DNA from: Asaia bogorensis_B
GTDB taxonomy: Bacteria; Pseudomonadota; Alphaproteobacteria; Acetobacterales; Acetobacteraceae
DNA length: 64,000 bases
Assembly: GCF_900465315.1 (NCBI RefSeq)
Contig: NZ_UBIX01000008.1
Direction: 5' to 3' (one strand)
Part shown: positions 34,877 through 43,814 of the stretch, piece after piece
How positions within the stretch are numbered: position 1 is the first letter of the stretch
Layout: each line of letters begins with the position of its first letter
Program-made: the position numbers and the translations under genes
Notes under the pieces: model-generated
Seen by the model: only the letters and a program-made list of their open reading frames with translations
Databases searched by the model: none
What the model was told of the DNA's origin: nothing

Positions 34877-36678
34877 CGCATCTCCTCAACCGGCTCGACA
34901 CCGAGAATGGCCAGGCCACAGCGCAAGACGCTGGCAACCGACGCCACAAGGGCGAGCTTGGCCAGACTCGCCGGGCGATCCTGCTCATGCAGGAAGCGCA
35001 GCGTCGTATCCTCACGGCCCTTGTTCCACAAGGCGTGGAAATCGGCGGCAAGCTCACCGCAATAATAGGCGATACGATGCGGCTCGCGCGTCTGGGCAGC
35101 CCCCTCGACCACACGCGGGAAGGTCGAGAGACGACGCAGCACGGCAAGCTCCACATCGGCATTGAGGCGCGACAGATCGGCACCGAGCAGGGAGGCATCG
35201 CTCGTGCTGTCAGCACCGAACATGGCTTCGGCACTGCGCATGACAGAGCGGCAGCGCGCATGGGCGTATTGAACATAGAAAACGGGGTTGTCGCGCGTCT
35301 GGGCCACGACCGCATCGAGGTCGAAATCCATCTGCGCATCGGCCTTGCGGGTCAGCATGGTAAAGCGCACGGCGTCGCGTCCTACCTCGTCCAGCAGGTC
35401 GCGCAGGGTTACGAATGTACCGGCACGCTTGGACATGCGCACGGGTTCGCCGCTCTTCATGATGCGCACGATCTGGCACATCACGACCTCAAACTCGGTC
35501 TTGCGATCGGTCAGTGCGCTGACAGCAGCCCGCATACGCGAGACATAGCCGCCATGATCGGCACCCAGCACGTCGATCAGCACATCGGCTGCTTCGGCCT
35601 TTTTGGCGTGATAGCCGATATCATTGGCAAAATAGGTGTTGCTACCATCGGATTTGCGCAGCGCACGATCCACATCGTCGCCAAACTGGGTGGAGCGGAA
35701 CAGCGTCTGGGGGCGTGGCTCCCAGTCTTCCGGCGTCTTGCCCTTGGGGGGCTCAAGCACACCCTCATAAAGCAGCCCCTTGGCGTCCAGCGCGTTGATC
35801 GCCTCATCCACACGACCACTGGCGAGCGTCTCGGCTTCCGAGGCGAAAACCTCGTGATGAATACCCAGAGCCGCAAGATCGGTGCGGATCTCTTCCATCA
35901 TCGCCTTGAGCGTGGCGGAACGCACGATCTCGAACCATACGGAAGGTTCGGCGGCCTGCCCCGCCTCATTCGCCAGCGCCTTGCCATGCGAAGCCGCAAG
36001 AGCCTCACCGATGGGGATGAGGTAGTCGCCCTGATATTGCAGACCGGTTGGTGTCAGCGCGGCAAAAGCCTCGGTGTCGACCTGCGTGCCAATGGCCTGA
36101 AGGTAGCGCCAATATGCCGCCCAGGTCAGCGCAATGACCTGCGCCCCGGCATCGTTGATGTAATATTCCTTGGTAACGTCATGCCCGGTCTTGCCCAGCA
36201 GATTGGCGAGGGCATCGCCCACCACGGCGCCACGGCAATGGCCTACATGCATCGGGCCCGTCGGGTTCGCCGAGACATATTCCACATTCACGCGCTTGCC
36301 CGCCCCCAGACGCGACTCACCAAAACGCGGCCCGGCCTCGATCACGCTGCGCGCCACCGATTGCAGCACGTCAGGGCTGAGCGTGATATTCACAAAGCCC
36401 GGTCCGGCAGCTTCTGCCTTGGCGACACCCGGCAGCGCCACAAGCAACGGCACCAGATCGGCTGCGATATCGGCAGGACGACGACGGGCGAATTTCGAGG
36501 CCAGCAGGGCGGCATTGGTTGCCATGTCACCATGAGATGGGTCGCGCGTCGGCGTTACCTCGACACGGGCCGCAATCTCGTCAGGCAGATCGGCCACCAC
36601 CGAACGCAATGCCTCACGCACCTGGTTCTGGTAACGGGCGAAAAGGCAGTCTGTGGTGGGCGTTGGTGTATCGGACAT
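34873..36678 (-). CDS. argS: Arginine-tRNA ligase
   Basis: Class I synthetase for arginine (601 residues). The N-terminal Add-1 domain recognises the tRNA; the HIGH-equivalent is HVGHCRG in NPTGPMHVGHCRGAVVGD; the KMSK region reads MSKRAGTFVTLRDLLDEVG; the C-terminal DALR anticodon domain includes VQYAHARCRS. The gene lies 40 bases after dgt on the same strand and overlaps the SPOR gene by four bases. Confidence 0.96.
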   Translation of the reverse strand: MSDTPTPTTDCLFARYQNQVREALRSVVADLPDEIAARVEVTPTRDPSHGDMATNAALLASKFARRRPADIAADLVPLLVALPGVAKAEAAGPGFVNITLSPDVLQSVARSVIEAGPRFGESRLGAGKRVNVEYVSANPTGPMHVGHCRGAVVGDALANLLGKTGHDVTKEYYINDAGAQVIALTWAAYWRYLQAIGTQVDTEAFAALTPTGLQYQGDYLIPIGEALAASHGKALANEAGQAAEPSVWFEIVRSATLKAMMEEIRTDLAALGIHHEVFASEAETLASGRVDEAINALDAKGLLYEGVLEPPKGKTPEDWEPRPQTLFRSTQFGDDVDRALRKSDGSNTYFANDIGYHAKKAEAADVLIDVLGADHGGYVSRMRAAVSALTDRKTEFEVVMCQIVRIMKSGEPVRMSKRAGTFVTLRDLLDEVGRDAVRFTMLTRKADAQMDFDLDAVVAQTRDNPVFYVQYAHARCRSVMRSAEAMFGADSTSDASLLGADLSRLNADVELAVLRRLSTFPRVVEGAAQTREPHRIAYYCGELAADFHALWNKGREDTTLRFLHEQDRPASLAKLALVASVASVLRCGLAILGVEPVEEMR

Positions 36679-36718
36679 GAAGAGCCTTGCGTTCCTGACG
36701 TGTATACTGCTGCCTGTA

Positions 36719-37888
36719 TCAACCCAGCATCGAGAGTTCCGTCAACCGTCGATGTTCATCCATCGCAAATCGATCGGTCATTCCTGCGATGTAATCGGCC
36801 ACAACACGTCTGCGCCCGTTCTCATCGCCTTGCTGTGCCTTTTCGCGCCAGCCATCGGGCAGCAGGCTTGGGTCTTCTGCCAATATCCCGAAAATCTCGC
36901 CCAGCGCCAAGCGGGCCTTGCGGGTCATGCGCTTCACCTTCCAGTGACGATACATGCGCGCATAGAGAAACTTGCGGATTTCCTTGTTCTCCAGCGCCAC
37001 CTGCTCGCTGAAGGCAACCACGGGCCCCGGGGCCTGGCGGATGTCGTCTGACGATTCCGGCCGAAGCGCCTCGATATTGGCCCTTGTCTGCATTGTAAGA
37101 TCGGTCACCAGCACATTGATGACCTGCCTTATGGTCTCATGGCGTATCCGGCGTTCGCGATCATAGCGCTCGGTTGCCCTTGCGCCGCTCATCGCCCGCT
37201 CAAGCGCTGGCCCCACAATTGGCAGATTTGCGATATCCTCAAAGCGAAGCAGCCCTGCGCGCAACCCGTCATCGAGGTCGTGACCATGATAGGCGATATC
37301 ATCGGCCAGCGCCGCCACCTGAGCCTCGGCAGAGGCATAGCTGGCGAAATCGAGGTGATGCTGGGCGTCGTATTCCAGCAGATAGGGCGTGGGGCGTTTG
37401 ACCGGGCCATTATGCTTGGCCAGCCCCTCAAGCGTCTCCCAGGTGAGGTTGAGGCCGTCAAAGGCGTGATAGCGCCCCTCAAGCAGGGTCACGAGACGCA
37501 GGGACTGGGTATTGTGGTCGAAGCCGCCATGATCCTGCATGCAGGCTTTCAGCGCATCCTCACCCGCATGGCCGAAAGGCGTATGACCAAGATCATGCGC
37601 CAGAGCGAGCGCCTCGGTCAGATCCTCATCCAGACGAAGCTGGCGGGCAATGGAGCGGGCAATCTGCGCCACCTCAAGCGAGTGGGTCAGGCGTGTGCGA
37701 AAGAAATCACCCTCGTGATTGATGAAAACCTGCGTCTTGTATTGCAGCGTGCGAAACCCCGCAGAATGAATGACGCGATCGCGGTCACGCTGCCAGGGCG
37801 AGCGCGTGGGCGCATCCTCCTCGGGGTGCAGGCGGCCTCGCGCTGTCTCGCGACGCACGGCATAGGGGGCGACATCCTGACTGATCAT
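36719..37888 (-). CDS. dgt: Deoxyguanosinetriphosphate triphosphohydrolase-like protein
   Basis: HD-domain enzyme of the dNTP triphosphohydrolase family, which splits dNTPs into nucleoside and triphosphate (389 residues). RDRDRVIHSAGFRTLQYKTQVF and the metal motif ALAHDLGHTPFGHAGEDAL are diagnostic, with FDHNTQSLR and DDIAYHGHDLDDG supplying further metal and substrate contacts. The frame is open 49 codons further upstream, but that part would overlap the divergent Fe-S carrier gene. MISQDVAPY with a GGAGAG ribosome site is the better start. Confidence 0.9.
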   Translation of the reverse strand: MISQDVAPYAVRRETARGRLHPEEDAPTRSPWQRDRDRVIHSAGFRTLQYKTQVFINHEGDFFRTRLTHSLEVAQIARSIARQLRLDEDLTEALALAHDLGHTPFGHAGEDALKACMQDHGGFDHNTQSLRLVTLLEGRYHAFDGLNLTWETLEGLAKHNGPVKRPTPYLLEYDAQHHLDFASYASAEAQVAALADDIAYHGHDLDDGLRAGLLRFEDIANLPIVGPALERAMSGARATERYDRERRIRHETIRQVINVLVTDLTMQTRANIEALRPESSDDIRQAPGPVVAFSEQVALENKEIRKFLYARMYRHWKVKRMTRKARLALGEIFGILAEDPSLLPDGWREKAQQGDENGRRRVVADYIAGMTDRFAMDEHRRLTELSMLG

Positions 37889-37946
37889 CCACACTCTCCA
37901 CTTTGCCCGCTTTAAGAGCATGGCCGGGCGCATTATATGGGAAAAC

Positions 37947-38318
37947 ATGAGCCAGACCACGCCCCCTTCCGACGCGGCCCTTGCGGGCAGCTTTTCGGTC
38001 TCGCCCGGTGCCGCTGCCCGGATTGTCGAGATCATCTCCCAGCAGGACGAGCCCGCGGGGCTGGCCCTGCGTGTGGCCGTGCTGGCCGGGGGCTGTAACG
38101 GCTTCCAGTATCAGTTCAAGCTCGACACTGACCGGGCAGATGATGATGTGGTGATCGAGCAGGACGGCGCAACGGTTCTGGTCGATCCGGTCAGCCTGGA
38201 CCTGCTGGGTGGGGCCCAGCTGCAATTCGTGGACAAGCTGATGGGGGCGCATTTCACGGTCGCCAATCCCAATGCAGCCTCGTCCTGCGGGTGCGGTACG
38301 AGCTTCTCCCTCGCATGA
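37947..38318 (+). CDS. A-type iron-sulfur carrier protein (ErpA/IscA-like)
   Basis: A 123-residue protein that receives Fe-S clusters and delivers them to apoproteins. The three cluster cysteines are in LAGGCNGFQY and in the C-terminal SSCGCGTSF. The first 18 residues are a family-atypical polar lead-in. The likely start is MSQTTPPSD after GGGAAAAC; nine more codons are open upstream. Its stop codon overlaps the xth start (ATGA). It is divergent from dgt. Whether it is ErpA or IscA in role cannot be settled from sequence. Confidence 0.9.
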   Translation: MSQTTPPSDAALAGSFSVSPGAAARIVEIISQQDEPAGLALRVAVLAGGCNGFQYQFKLDTDRADDDVVIEQDGATVLVDPVSLDLLGGAQLQFVDKLMGAHFTVANPNAASSCGCGTSFSLA

Positions 38319-39082
38319 GCTTTACCTTCGCAAGCTGGAACGTCAATTCCATCCGCCAGCGTGAGAAACACGTGCTCGACTGGCTCGACCGCGTCAAACC
38401 GGAGCTGCTTTGCCTGCAGGAACTGAAATGCGAGACGCATCTCTTTCCGGCAAGCTTTGCAGAGGCTGGATATCATCCGGTTGTGGTGGGGCAGAAAGGC
38501 TATAATGGCGTTGCCATGCTGGCGCGCACGCCTGTCGAGGTGGCTCACGAGCGCCTGCCCGGCTTTGCCCATGAAGCCGCACGCTATGTCGAAATTCGCA
38601 TGGCAGGCATGACGATCGGCAATCTTTATCTACCCAACGGCAATTCGGGCGGGGCAGAAGGCTTTGCGACCAAGCTCGACTTTTTCGCCGCACTTGCCGA
38701 GCGAGCCCAAACCCTGCGCGATGAGGAGGCCGATTTCCTGTTCACGGGTGATTTCAATGTCTGCCCCACAGATGAGGATTTTGCCCCCGGTGCCCTGAGC
38801 CCGGGAGATGCCCTGCTTCGCCCCGAGAGCCGCGCAGGCTGGCATCGTCTGCTCTGGCTCGGGCTGACTGATGCATTGCGTGCGCTCAAACCCTCGGGAC
38901 GGCACTACACATTCTTCGATTATCAGAACGCCGCCTTCCAGCGAAACGCCGGCTTACGCATCGACCATGCGCTGCTGTCGCCAAGACTGGCCGAACGTCT
39001 TGTATCGGTCACGCCCGACCGTGATGAGCGGGCGAAAGATCAGCCATCGGATCACATCCCGCTGATTGTGACGCTGTCCTAG
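38315..39082 (+). CDS. xth: Exodeoxyribonuclease III
   Basis: AP endonuclease and 3'-5' exonuclease for base-excision repair (255 residues; E. coli 268). Catalytic residues are in FASWNVNSIRQR, LCLQELKCE, GYNGVAML, GNLYLPNG, FTGDFNVCPTDEDF and, at the end, RIDHALLS with PSDHIPL. The ATG overlaps the stop codon of the Fe-S carrier gene by four bases, so its translation is likely coupled. Confidence 0.94.
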   Translation: MSFTFASWNVNSIRQREKHVLDWLDRVKPELLCLQELKCETHLFPASFAEAGYHPVVVGQKGYNGVAMLARTPVEVAHERLPGFAHEAARYVEIRMAGMTIGNLYLPNGNSGGAEGFATKLDFFAALAERAQTLRDEEADFLFTGDFNVCPTDEDFAPGALSPGDALLRPESRAGWHRLLWLGLTDALRALKPSGRHYTFFDYQNAAFQRNAGLRIDHALLSPRLAERLVSVTPDRDERAKDQPSDHIPLIVTLS

Positions 39083-39097
39083 GCATTGGTTTTTGTT

Positions 39098-39126
39098 GGC
39101 CGTCGCTTGCGAAGGGCGCTACGGCC
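39098..39126 (+). terminator. possible terminator after xth
   Basis: GGCCGT (39098-39103) and ACGGCC (39121-39126) are a 6-bp perfect inverted repeat with further partial pairing inside, followed by TTTACA, 16 bases after the xth stop. A weak call. Confidence 0.35.
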
Positions 39127-39260
39127 TTTACAGGTCTCCCGCATCCGGCTGTCGCGGCACTGGCCACACCCGCGCGAAAACGCATTCGGGGCGCGACCAT
39201 GAGCCGACACGCTCTTGTCGGGTGGCGGCATGACCGTCAATCGAAAGCGAAGGACTCGCT

Positions 39261-40136
39261 TCAGGGGCAGCGCGGGTTTGGCAAGGTTGTCAGGCTCTCG
39301 ATCTGGCCTGACAGAACATAATCACCAAAATCGATCAGCAACCTGTCCTCGACGCCGTTCGTCCAGAGGCGGTCGCTATACGTCGAATCAGGCAAAAACG
39401 CCGCGTTGCCGACGCCAAAGCTCGCTACCGAGACCGGCACGGCGCTGAGCCCGTCAAAGAGCGCCCTGGGATTATCAGGCTTTACCTGCGCCAGTCGCCC
39501 CAGCGTGGCATAGCTTGGCGTCGCGCCATCGGTGGAAGCCCCGTCGAACAGATCACGCTCCAGATGCAGTACGCCCTTATGCGCGCCATCGAGCAATTGA
39601 AGGGTGAACTGCGTGGGAAAGACGACCCGTGCCGGCAAGGTCATGACCTTGGCCTCTGGCTTGGTAAAGCGCACCACCACATTGCCATTGCGCTGGCGTC
39701 TGGCCTCTCCGGCGGTCTCGCTGGTGGTTTCGTTATCCTGAGTCTGGACCGTCCGGAAAATGAAGGACCGGCCCTTCTTGTCCTCGAGCGTTGCCGATTG
39801 ATAGCTCAGTGCCGAGACCGTGCCATCGGCACCGGTCACCTGCACATCGAGCTTCTGGCTGACAGACCAGGCATCGCACAGATCATGAATCTGGTAAGTG
39901 GCCTGACCACCCGCCGTTGCCAGCGACCCCGCCTTGAGACGAGCGAGATCGAGCGTGTAGGTCACCTTATGCGCGAGCAAGGCTGGCTCGGCCTTCGGGA
40001 CTTGCGCCGCGTGTGCCGGGGAAGCCAGGCCGTAAAGGGCCAGCCAGAAACCCGACAGCGTACTGGCACCTGCCGAGGCCACAGCCCGAAGGCAGAGCAT
40101 CGCAGGCGATGCTCCTTTTACCCGGCTCAATCGCAT
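39261..40136 (-). CDS. EipB-like (DUF1849) periplasmic envelope-integrity protein
   Basis: A 291-residue exported protein. A signal peptide of about 45 residues ends in PAHAAQV. The mature part begins LLAHKVTYTLDLARLKAGS, continues with ATYQIHDLCDAWSVSQKLDVQV cut by typical turns, and ends NPRCP. This matches the alphaproteobacterial EipB family (DUF1849), beta-spiral proteins with a conserved disulfide that support envelope integrity and peptidoglycan or outer-membrane homeostasis in Brucella (established for that species). The two mature cysteines seen, in HDLCDAW and at the C-terminus, could form that disulfide. It follows aspS by 20 bases. Confidence 0.8.
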   Translation of the reverse strand: MRLSRVKGASPAMLCLRAVASAGASTLSGFWLALYGLASPAHAAQVPKAEPALLAHKVTYTLDLARLKAGSLATAGGQATYQIHDLCDAWSVSQKLDVQVTGADGTVSALSYQSATLEDKKGRSFIFRTVQTQDNETTSETAGEARRQRNGNVVVRFTKPEAKVMTLPARVVFPTQFTLQLLDGAHKGVLHLERDLFDGASTDGATPSYATLGRLAQVKPDNPRALFDGLSAVPVSVASFGVGNAAFLPDSTYSDRLWTNGVEDRLLIDFGDYVLSGQIESLTTLPNPRCP

Positions 40137-40156
40137 TTTTCTGCTCCGAGGGGGTC

Positions 40157-41992
40157 TCAGGCAGCCCCGTCCTTCTGGCCGGCTTCCTTCTGTCCCCCGT
40201 CCTTGACGACCGCAGCCTTGGGCTTGGGCGGCAGGATGGCGAGCGAGAGTTCCTTCAGGCGCGCGGGCTCAACCGGCGCCGGCGCTTCCATCATGAGGTC
40301 CTCACCGCTCTGGTTGAGCGGGAAGAGAATGACCTCACGAATGTTCGGCTCATCGGCCAGCAGCATCACAATGCGGTCCACACCCGGTGCCGAGCCACCG
40401 TGCGGCGGGGCGCCATAACGGAATGCGTTGAGCATACCGCCAAAGCGCGCCTCGACCACGTCCTCACCATAGCCGGCAATGGCAAAGGCACGGATCATGA
40501 CTTCCGGCAGATGGTTACGGATCGCGCCCGAGGAGAGCTCGATGCCGTTGCAGACGATATCGTACTGATAGGCCTTGATGGTCAGCGGGTCCTGCGAGTT
40601 CAGCGCCTCAAGCCCGCCCTGCGGCATGGAGAACGGGTTGTGCGAGAAGTCGATCTGACCCGTCTCCTCATTGCGCTCGAACATCGGGAAATCGACAATC
40701 CAGCAGAAACGGAACGCGTCCTGCTCGATCAGATCGAGTTCCTGCGCGATGCGCGTGCGCACCTGACCCGAGAACTTGGCCACGGCATCGCCTTCGCCTG
40801 CGGCAAAGAACACGGCATCGCCCGCCTTGAGGCCACAGGCTTCACGAATGGCCTCAACGCGATCGGCTTCCAGATTCTTGGCAATCGGGCCCTTGCCGCC
40901 ATCTTCCTCGAAGATGATGTAGCCCAGACCGCCCGCACCGGCATCACGCGCCCAGCTATTGAGCTTGTCGAAGAAGCCACGCGGACGTGTGCCGGCACCG
41001 GGGGCCGGAATGGCGCGCACTTCGCCGCCATTGGCCGCGATACGGGCGAACAGGCCAAAACCGGAATTGGCAAAGGCTTCTGTCACCGTGCTGATCAGCA
41101 GCGGGTTGCGCAGGTCCGGCTTGTCGGAGCCATAAAGACGCATCGCATCGTCATAGGGAATACGGCGGAAAGGTGCCGTGTCGACCTTGCGGCCCTTGCC
41201 GAACTCGGCAAACAGGCCACTCAGCACGTCTTCCAGAACCGCAAACACGTCTTCCTGCGTGGCGAACGCCATCTCGAAATCGAGCTGATAGAACTCGCCG
41301 GGGCTGCGGTCAGCGCGTGAGGCTTCATCGCGGAAGCAGGGCGCGATCTGGAAATAGCGGTCGAAACCCGCCACCATGGCCAGCTGCTTGAACTGCTGCG
41401 GTGCCTGCGGCAGCGCATAGAACTTGCCCGGATGCAGGCGCGCAGGCACGAGGAAGTCACGCGCGCCTTCAGGCGAGGATGCGGTCAGGATGGGCGTCTG
41501 GAATTCGGTAAAGCCATGACCGATCATGCGCGAGCGCATGGAAGCAATAACTGCCGAACGCAGGCGGATATTGGCCGCCATCTTCTCACGGCGCAGGTCG
41601 AGATAACGATATTTGAGGCGCAGGTCCTCGGGGTAGTTCTCGTTGCCCGTCACCTGGAAAGGCAGCACGGCGGCATGGGAGCGGACCTCGATCTCGCGGG
41701 CGCGCAGTTCAATGGCGCCTGTGGGGAGATGCGGGTTGCGCTGGCCGTCTTCACGCGCCACGACTTCGCCCGTAACGGTAATCACGCTCTCGACGCGCAG
41801 ACGCTCTACTGTCTCCAGCAGATCCGTCCCCGAAGGAATGACGATCTGGGTGACGCCGGTCTGGTCGCGCAGGTCGATGAAGAGAAGACCACCATGATCG
41901 CGCTTGCTGTGAACCCAGCCCGACAGACGGACGGTCTGGCCGGCGTCGCTTTCGCGCAGGGCGCTACAGCTATGCGTGCGATAAAGGTGCAT
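40157..41992 (-). CDS. aspS: Aspartate-tRNA(Asp/Asn) ligase
   Basis: Class II synthetase for aspartate (611 residues, the long bacterial type). Order: OB-fold anticodon domain (VRLSGWVHSKRDHGGLLFIDLRD), catalytic motif 2 (FRDEASRADRSPGEFYQLD), the bacterial GAD insertion (residues about 300-420), and motif 3 (GGSAPGVDRIVMLL). The C-terminal tail is Lys/Ala/Gly-rich. Many acetic acid bacteria lack AsnRS and use a non-discriminating AspRS with GatCAB; that cannot be judged here. The eipB-like gene follows at 20 bases. Confidence 0.95.
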   Translation of the reverse strand: MHLYRTHSCSALRESDAGQTVRLSGWVHSKRDHGGLLFIDLRDQTGVTQIVIPSGTDLLETVERLRVESVITVTGEVVAREDGQRNPHLPTGAIELRAREIEVRSHAAVLPFQVTGNENYPEDLRLKYRYLDLRREKMAANIRLRSAVIASMRSRMIGHGFTEFQTPILTASSPEGARDFLVPARLHPGKFYALPQAPQQFKQLAMVAGFDRYFQIAPCFRDEASRADRSPGEFYQLDFEMAFATQEDVFAVLEDVLSGLFAEFGKGRKVDTAPFRRIPYDDAMRLYGSDKPDLRNPLLISTVTEAFANSGFGLFARIAANGGEVRAIPAPGAGTRPRGFFDKLNSWARDAGAGGLGYIIFEEDGGKGPIAKNLEADRVEAIREACGLKAGDAVFFAAGEGDAVAKFSGQVRTRIAQELDLIEQDAFRFCWIVDFPMFERNEETGQIDFSHNPFSMPQGGLEALNSQDPLTIKAYQYDIVCNGIELSSGAIRNHLPEVMIRAFAIAGYGEDVVEARFGGMLNAFRYGAPPHGGSAPGVDRIVMLLADEPNIREVILFPLNQSGEDLMMEAPAPVEPARLKELSLAILPPKPKAAVVKDGGQKEAGQKDGAA

Positions 41993-42023
41993 GGGCGTCT
42001 TCCTGATTCGTAACCACGGGGTT

Positions 42024-42043
42024 GCGGGGGTGTTGCCCCCCGC
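42024..42043 (-). terminator. possible terminator after the Rieske/FAD oxidoreductase gene
   Basis: On the minus strand GCGGGGG and CCCCCGC pair in a 7-bp stem with a 6-nt loop, 37 bases after the oxidoreductase stop and before the aspS start. No T-run follows, so efficiency is doubtful. Confidence 0.4.
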
Positions 42044-42079
42044 GAATGAAGCGCAGGAAGCCGCTCCACCCCTTGTCTG

Positions 42080-43597
42080 TCAAGCATCGTCGAAGGTTAC
42101 GGCTTCCTTCGCCATCTCTTTTGGACGTCCCGCCATGGCGAGACCCACAATTTTATCACCCTTCAGATAACGTGCGGTGAAATTGAAGCGATCCGTCTCG
42201 CCGTCGATCTCGACCCTGTCGAAGCTCTGGGGCCAGCCGAGATATTCGATCTTGCGGTCATATTGCTGCGTCCAGAACCACGGCACCGGCAATGTCCCGC
42301 CGGGCAGGCCCAGCATGGTGCGTGCCGCGATACGCGCCTGACACTGCGCGGTGCGCCAGTGCTCGATGCGGTAACGCTGGCCGTCATGCACCATGCTGGC
42401 GATATCGCCCACCGCATAGACGTGGGGGGCAACCCGCATGGACTCATCCACATCGAGCCCGCCCTGGTTGTTGATGGCATAATCAGGCAGATAATCCAGC
42501 ACCGGGCTGGCTCCGATACCGGCCAGAACCAGATTGGCGCTGATGGTGCTACCGTCATCCAGCGTCACAGCGCTGACTGCCTTGTCTCCCTCAATGGCCT
42601 TAACCTTGCGCGAGGCGATGAAGGCGACGCCTTTCTCCTCATGCAGGCTGCGCATGGCACCTGCCACGCTGTCGCCAAGCTGCTTCTGGAATGGCAATTC
42701 GCTTTGCGACACCACCGTTACGCCAGCCCCACGCTTGCGCAAGGCCGCCGCTGCCTCCATGCCGATAAAGCCGGAGCCGATCACGACGACACTCGTGTTC
42801 TTGTCCACCGCCGCGATGATCTGCTGAGCGTCCTGCGCGGAGCGCAGCCCATGCACACCTTCCAGCGTGGCGCCGGGCACATCCAGCTTGCGGGCCCGAG
42901 AGCCCGAGGCAAGCAGGATATGATCCGGCGTGAACGGATTGCCCTGCTCAAGCGTGATCAGGCGGGTTTCGAGATCGACCTTGACCGCCCGATCAACCAG
43001 CCGCTCGATCCTGTGCGCGTCATACCATTCTGCCGGGCGCAGAGCCGGAGGAGGTGCCCCCTCCTCACCCGAGCCAAGCACCATCTTGCTGAGCGCCGTG
43101 CGGTCGTAGGGCAGGTCGGGCTCTGGGCTGACCAGTACCACGCGTCCGGCAAACCCTTCCTCGCGCAAGGTCACCGCCGCAGCAATCGCCGCCGCCCCGG
43201 CCCCGATGACGGCAACGGATTCGTGCTCGCGCATGGGCGCTGGCGCCGTCTGGCTCATGGGCTGTTTGCCCACCAGCACGCGGTCATCATGAACCTCAAC
43301 CGGGTAGCGATTGAGCGGGTCGAGAGCGGGCGGCTCGATCAGGCGACCACTCTCGGCCGAGAAACTCGCCTTGTGCCAGGGACAGACAAGCTGCACATCG
43401 CCCTGCAGCGAGCGGCAGGCCACACCCTGCTCCATCGGGGCCCCCTTATGCGGGCATTTTCCGTCGAATGCCCGGATCTGATCGCCTGAGCGATAAAGAA
43501 CCAGCGCCTTGTCGCCGATGGTAAAGGGCGTGATAACCTCCTCCGGAAGGTCATTCAGGGCCATCACATCGGTCCAGTCCAGCAGATCTTGGCTCAT
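42080..43597 (-). CDS. FAD-dependent oxidoreductase with N-terminal Rieske domain (AIF-like)
   Basis: A 505-residue fusion. The N-terminal 110 residues are a Rieske [2Fe-2S] ferredoxin with CPHKGAPM and CPWHKASF supplying two Cys and two His. Then comes a pyridine-nucleotide-disulfide-type reductase: FAD fold VIGAGAAAIAAA, a second NAD fold VVVIGSGFIGMEAAAALRKRG cut at the usual Gly, YAVGDIA, and a C-terminal reductase domain. This matches the apoptosis-inducing factor/NfnL-like ferredoxin reductases. It probably passes NADH electrons to a ferredoxin or its own Rieske centre; the partner is unknown. MSQDLLDWTDV is the best start, since the frame runs 40 codons further into the upstream gap. 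Confidence 0.88.
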   Translation of the reverse strand: MSQDLLDWTDVMALNDLPEEVITPFTIGDKALVLYRSGDQIRAFDGKCPHKGAPMEQGVACRSLQGDVQLVCPWHKASFSAESGRLIEPPALDPLNRYPVEVHDDRVLVGKQPMSQTAPAPMREHESVAVIGAGAAAIAAAVTLREEGFAGRVVLVSPEPDLPYDRTALSKMVLGSGEEGAPPPALRPAEWYDAHRIERLVDRAVKVDLETRLITLEQGNPFTPDHILLASGSRARKLDVPGATLEGVHGLRSAQDAQQIIAAVDKNTSVVVIGSGFIGMEAAAALRKRGAGVTVVSQSELPFQKQLGDSVAGAMRSLHEEKGVAFIASRKVKAIEGDKAVSAVTLDDGSTISANLVLAGIGASPVLDYLPDYAINNQGGLDVDESMRVAPHVYAVGDIASMVHDGQRYRIEHWRTAQCQARIAARTMLGLPGGTLPVPWFWTQQYDRKIEYLGWPQSFDRVEIDGETDRFNFTARYLKGDKIVGLAMAGRPKEMAKEAVTFDDA

Positions 43598-43814
43598 GTC
43601 GTTTCCAGTGCAATCGGATGAAACAGTGTTGGATACCGATTGCAACGCCGGGAAACGGATCCGGTTGGGGCCTCCGACTTGCGGCATTCCCTTGGAAGCA
43701 GCGCATGACGTCAGCAAGCCCGGGCCATGTCGTAACGCGATACGCCAGCGACCAGTGTGAGACCTGCGCCTGCCCCCCTCCCGATCTGTCCGAGCAGAGG
43801 AGAACGCCCGACGG

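Noticed and set aside
34987..37011. 674-codon open frame on the plus strand
   Set aside because: It lies antisense to argS, whose motifs and length are unmistakable; long antisense frames are expected in GC-rich DNA.
42263..43489. 408-codon plus-strand frame over the Rieske/FAD gene
   Set aside because: Antisense to a gene with intact Rieske and FAD motifs.
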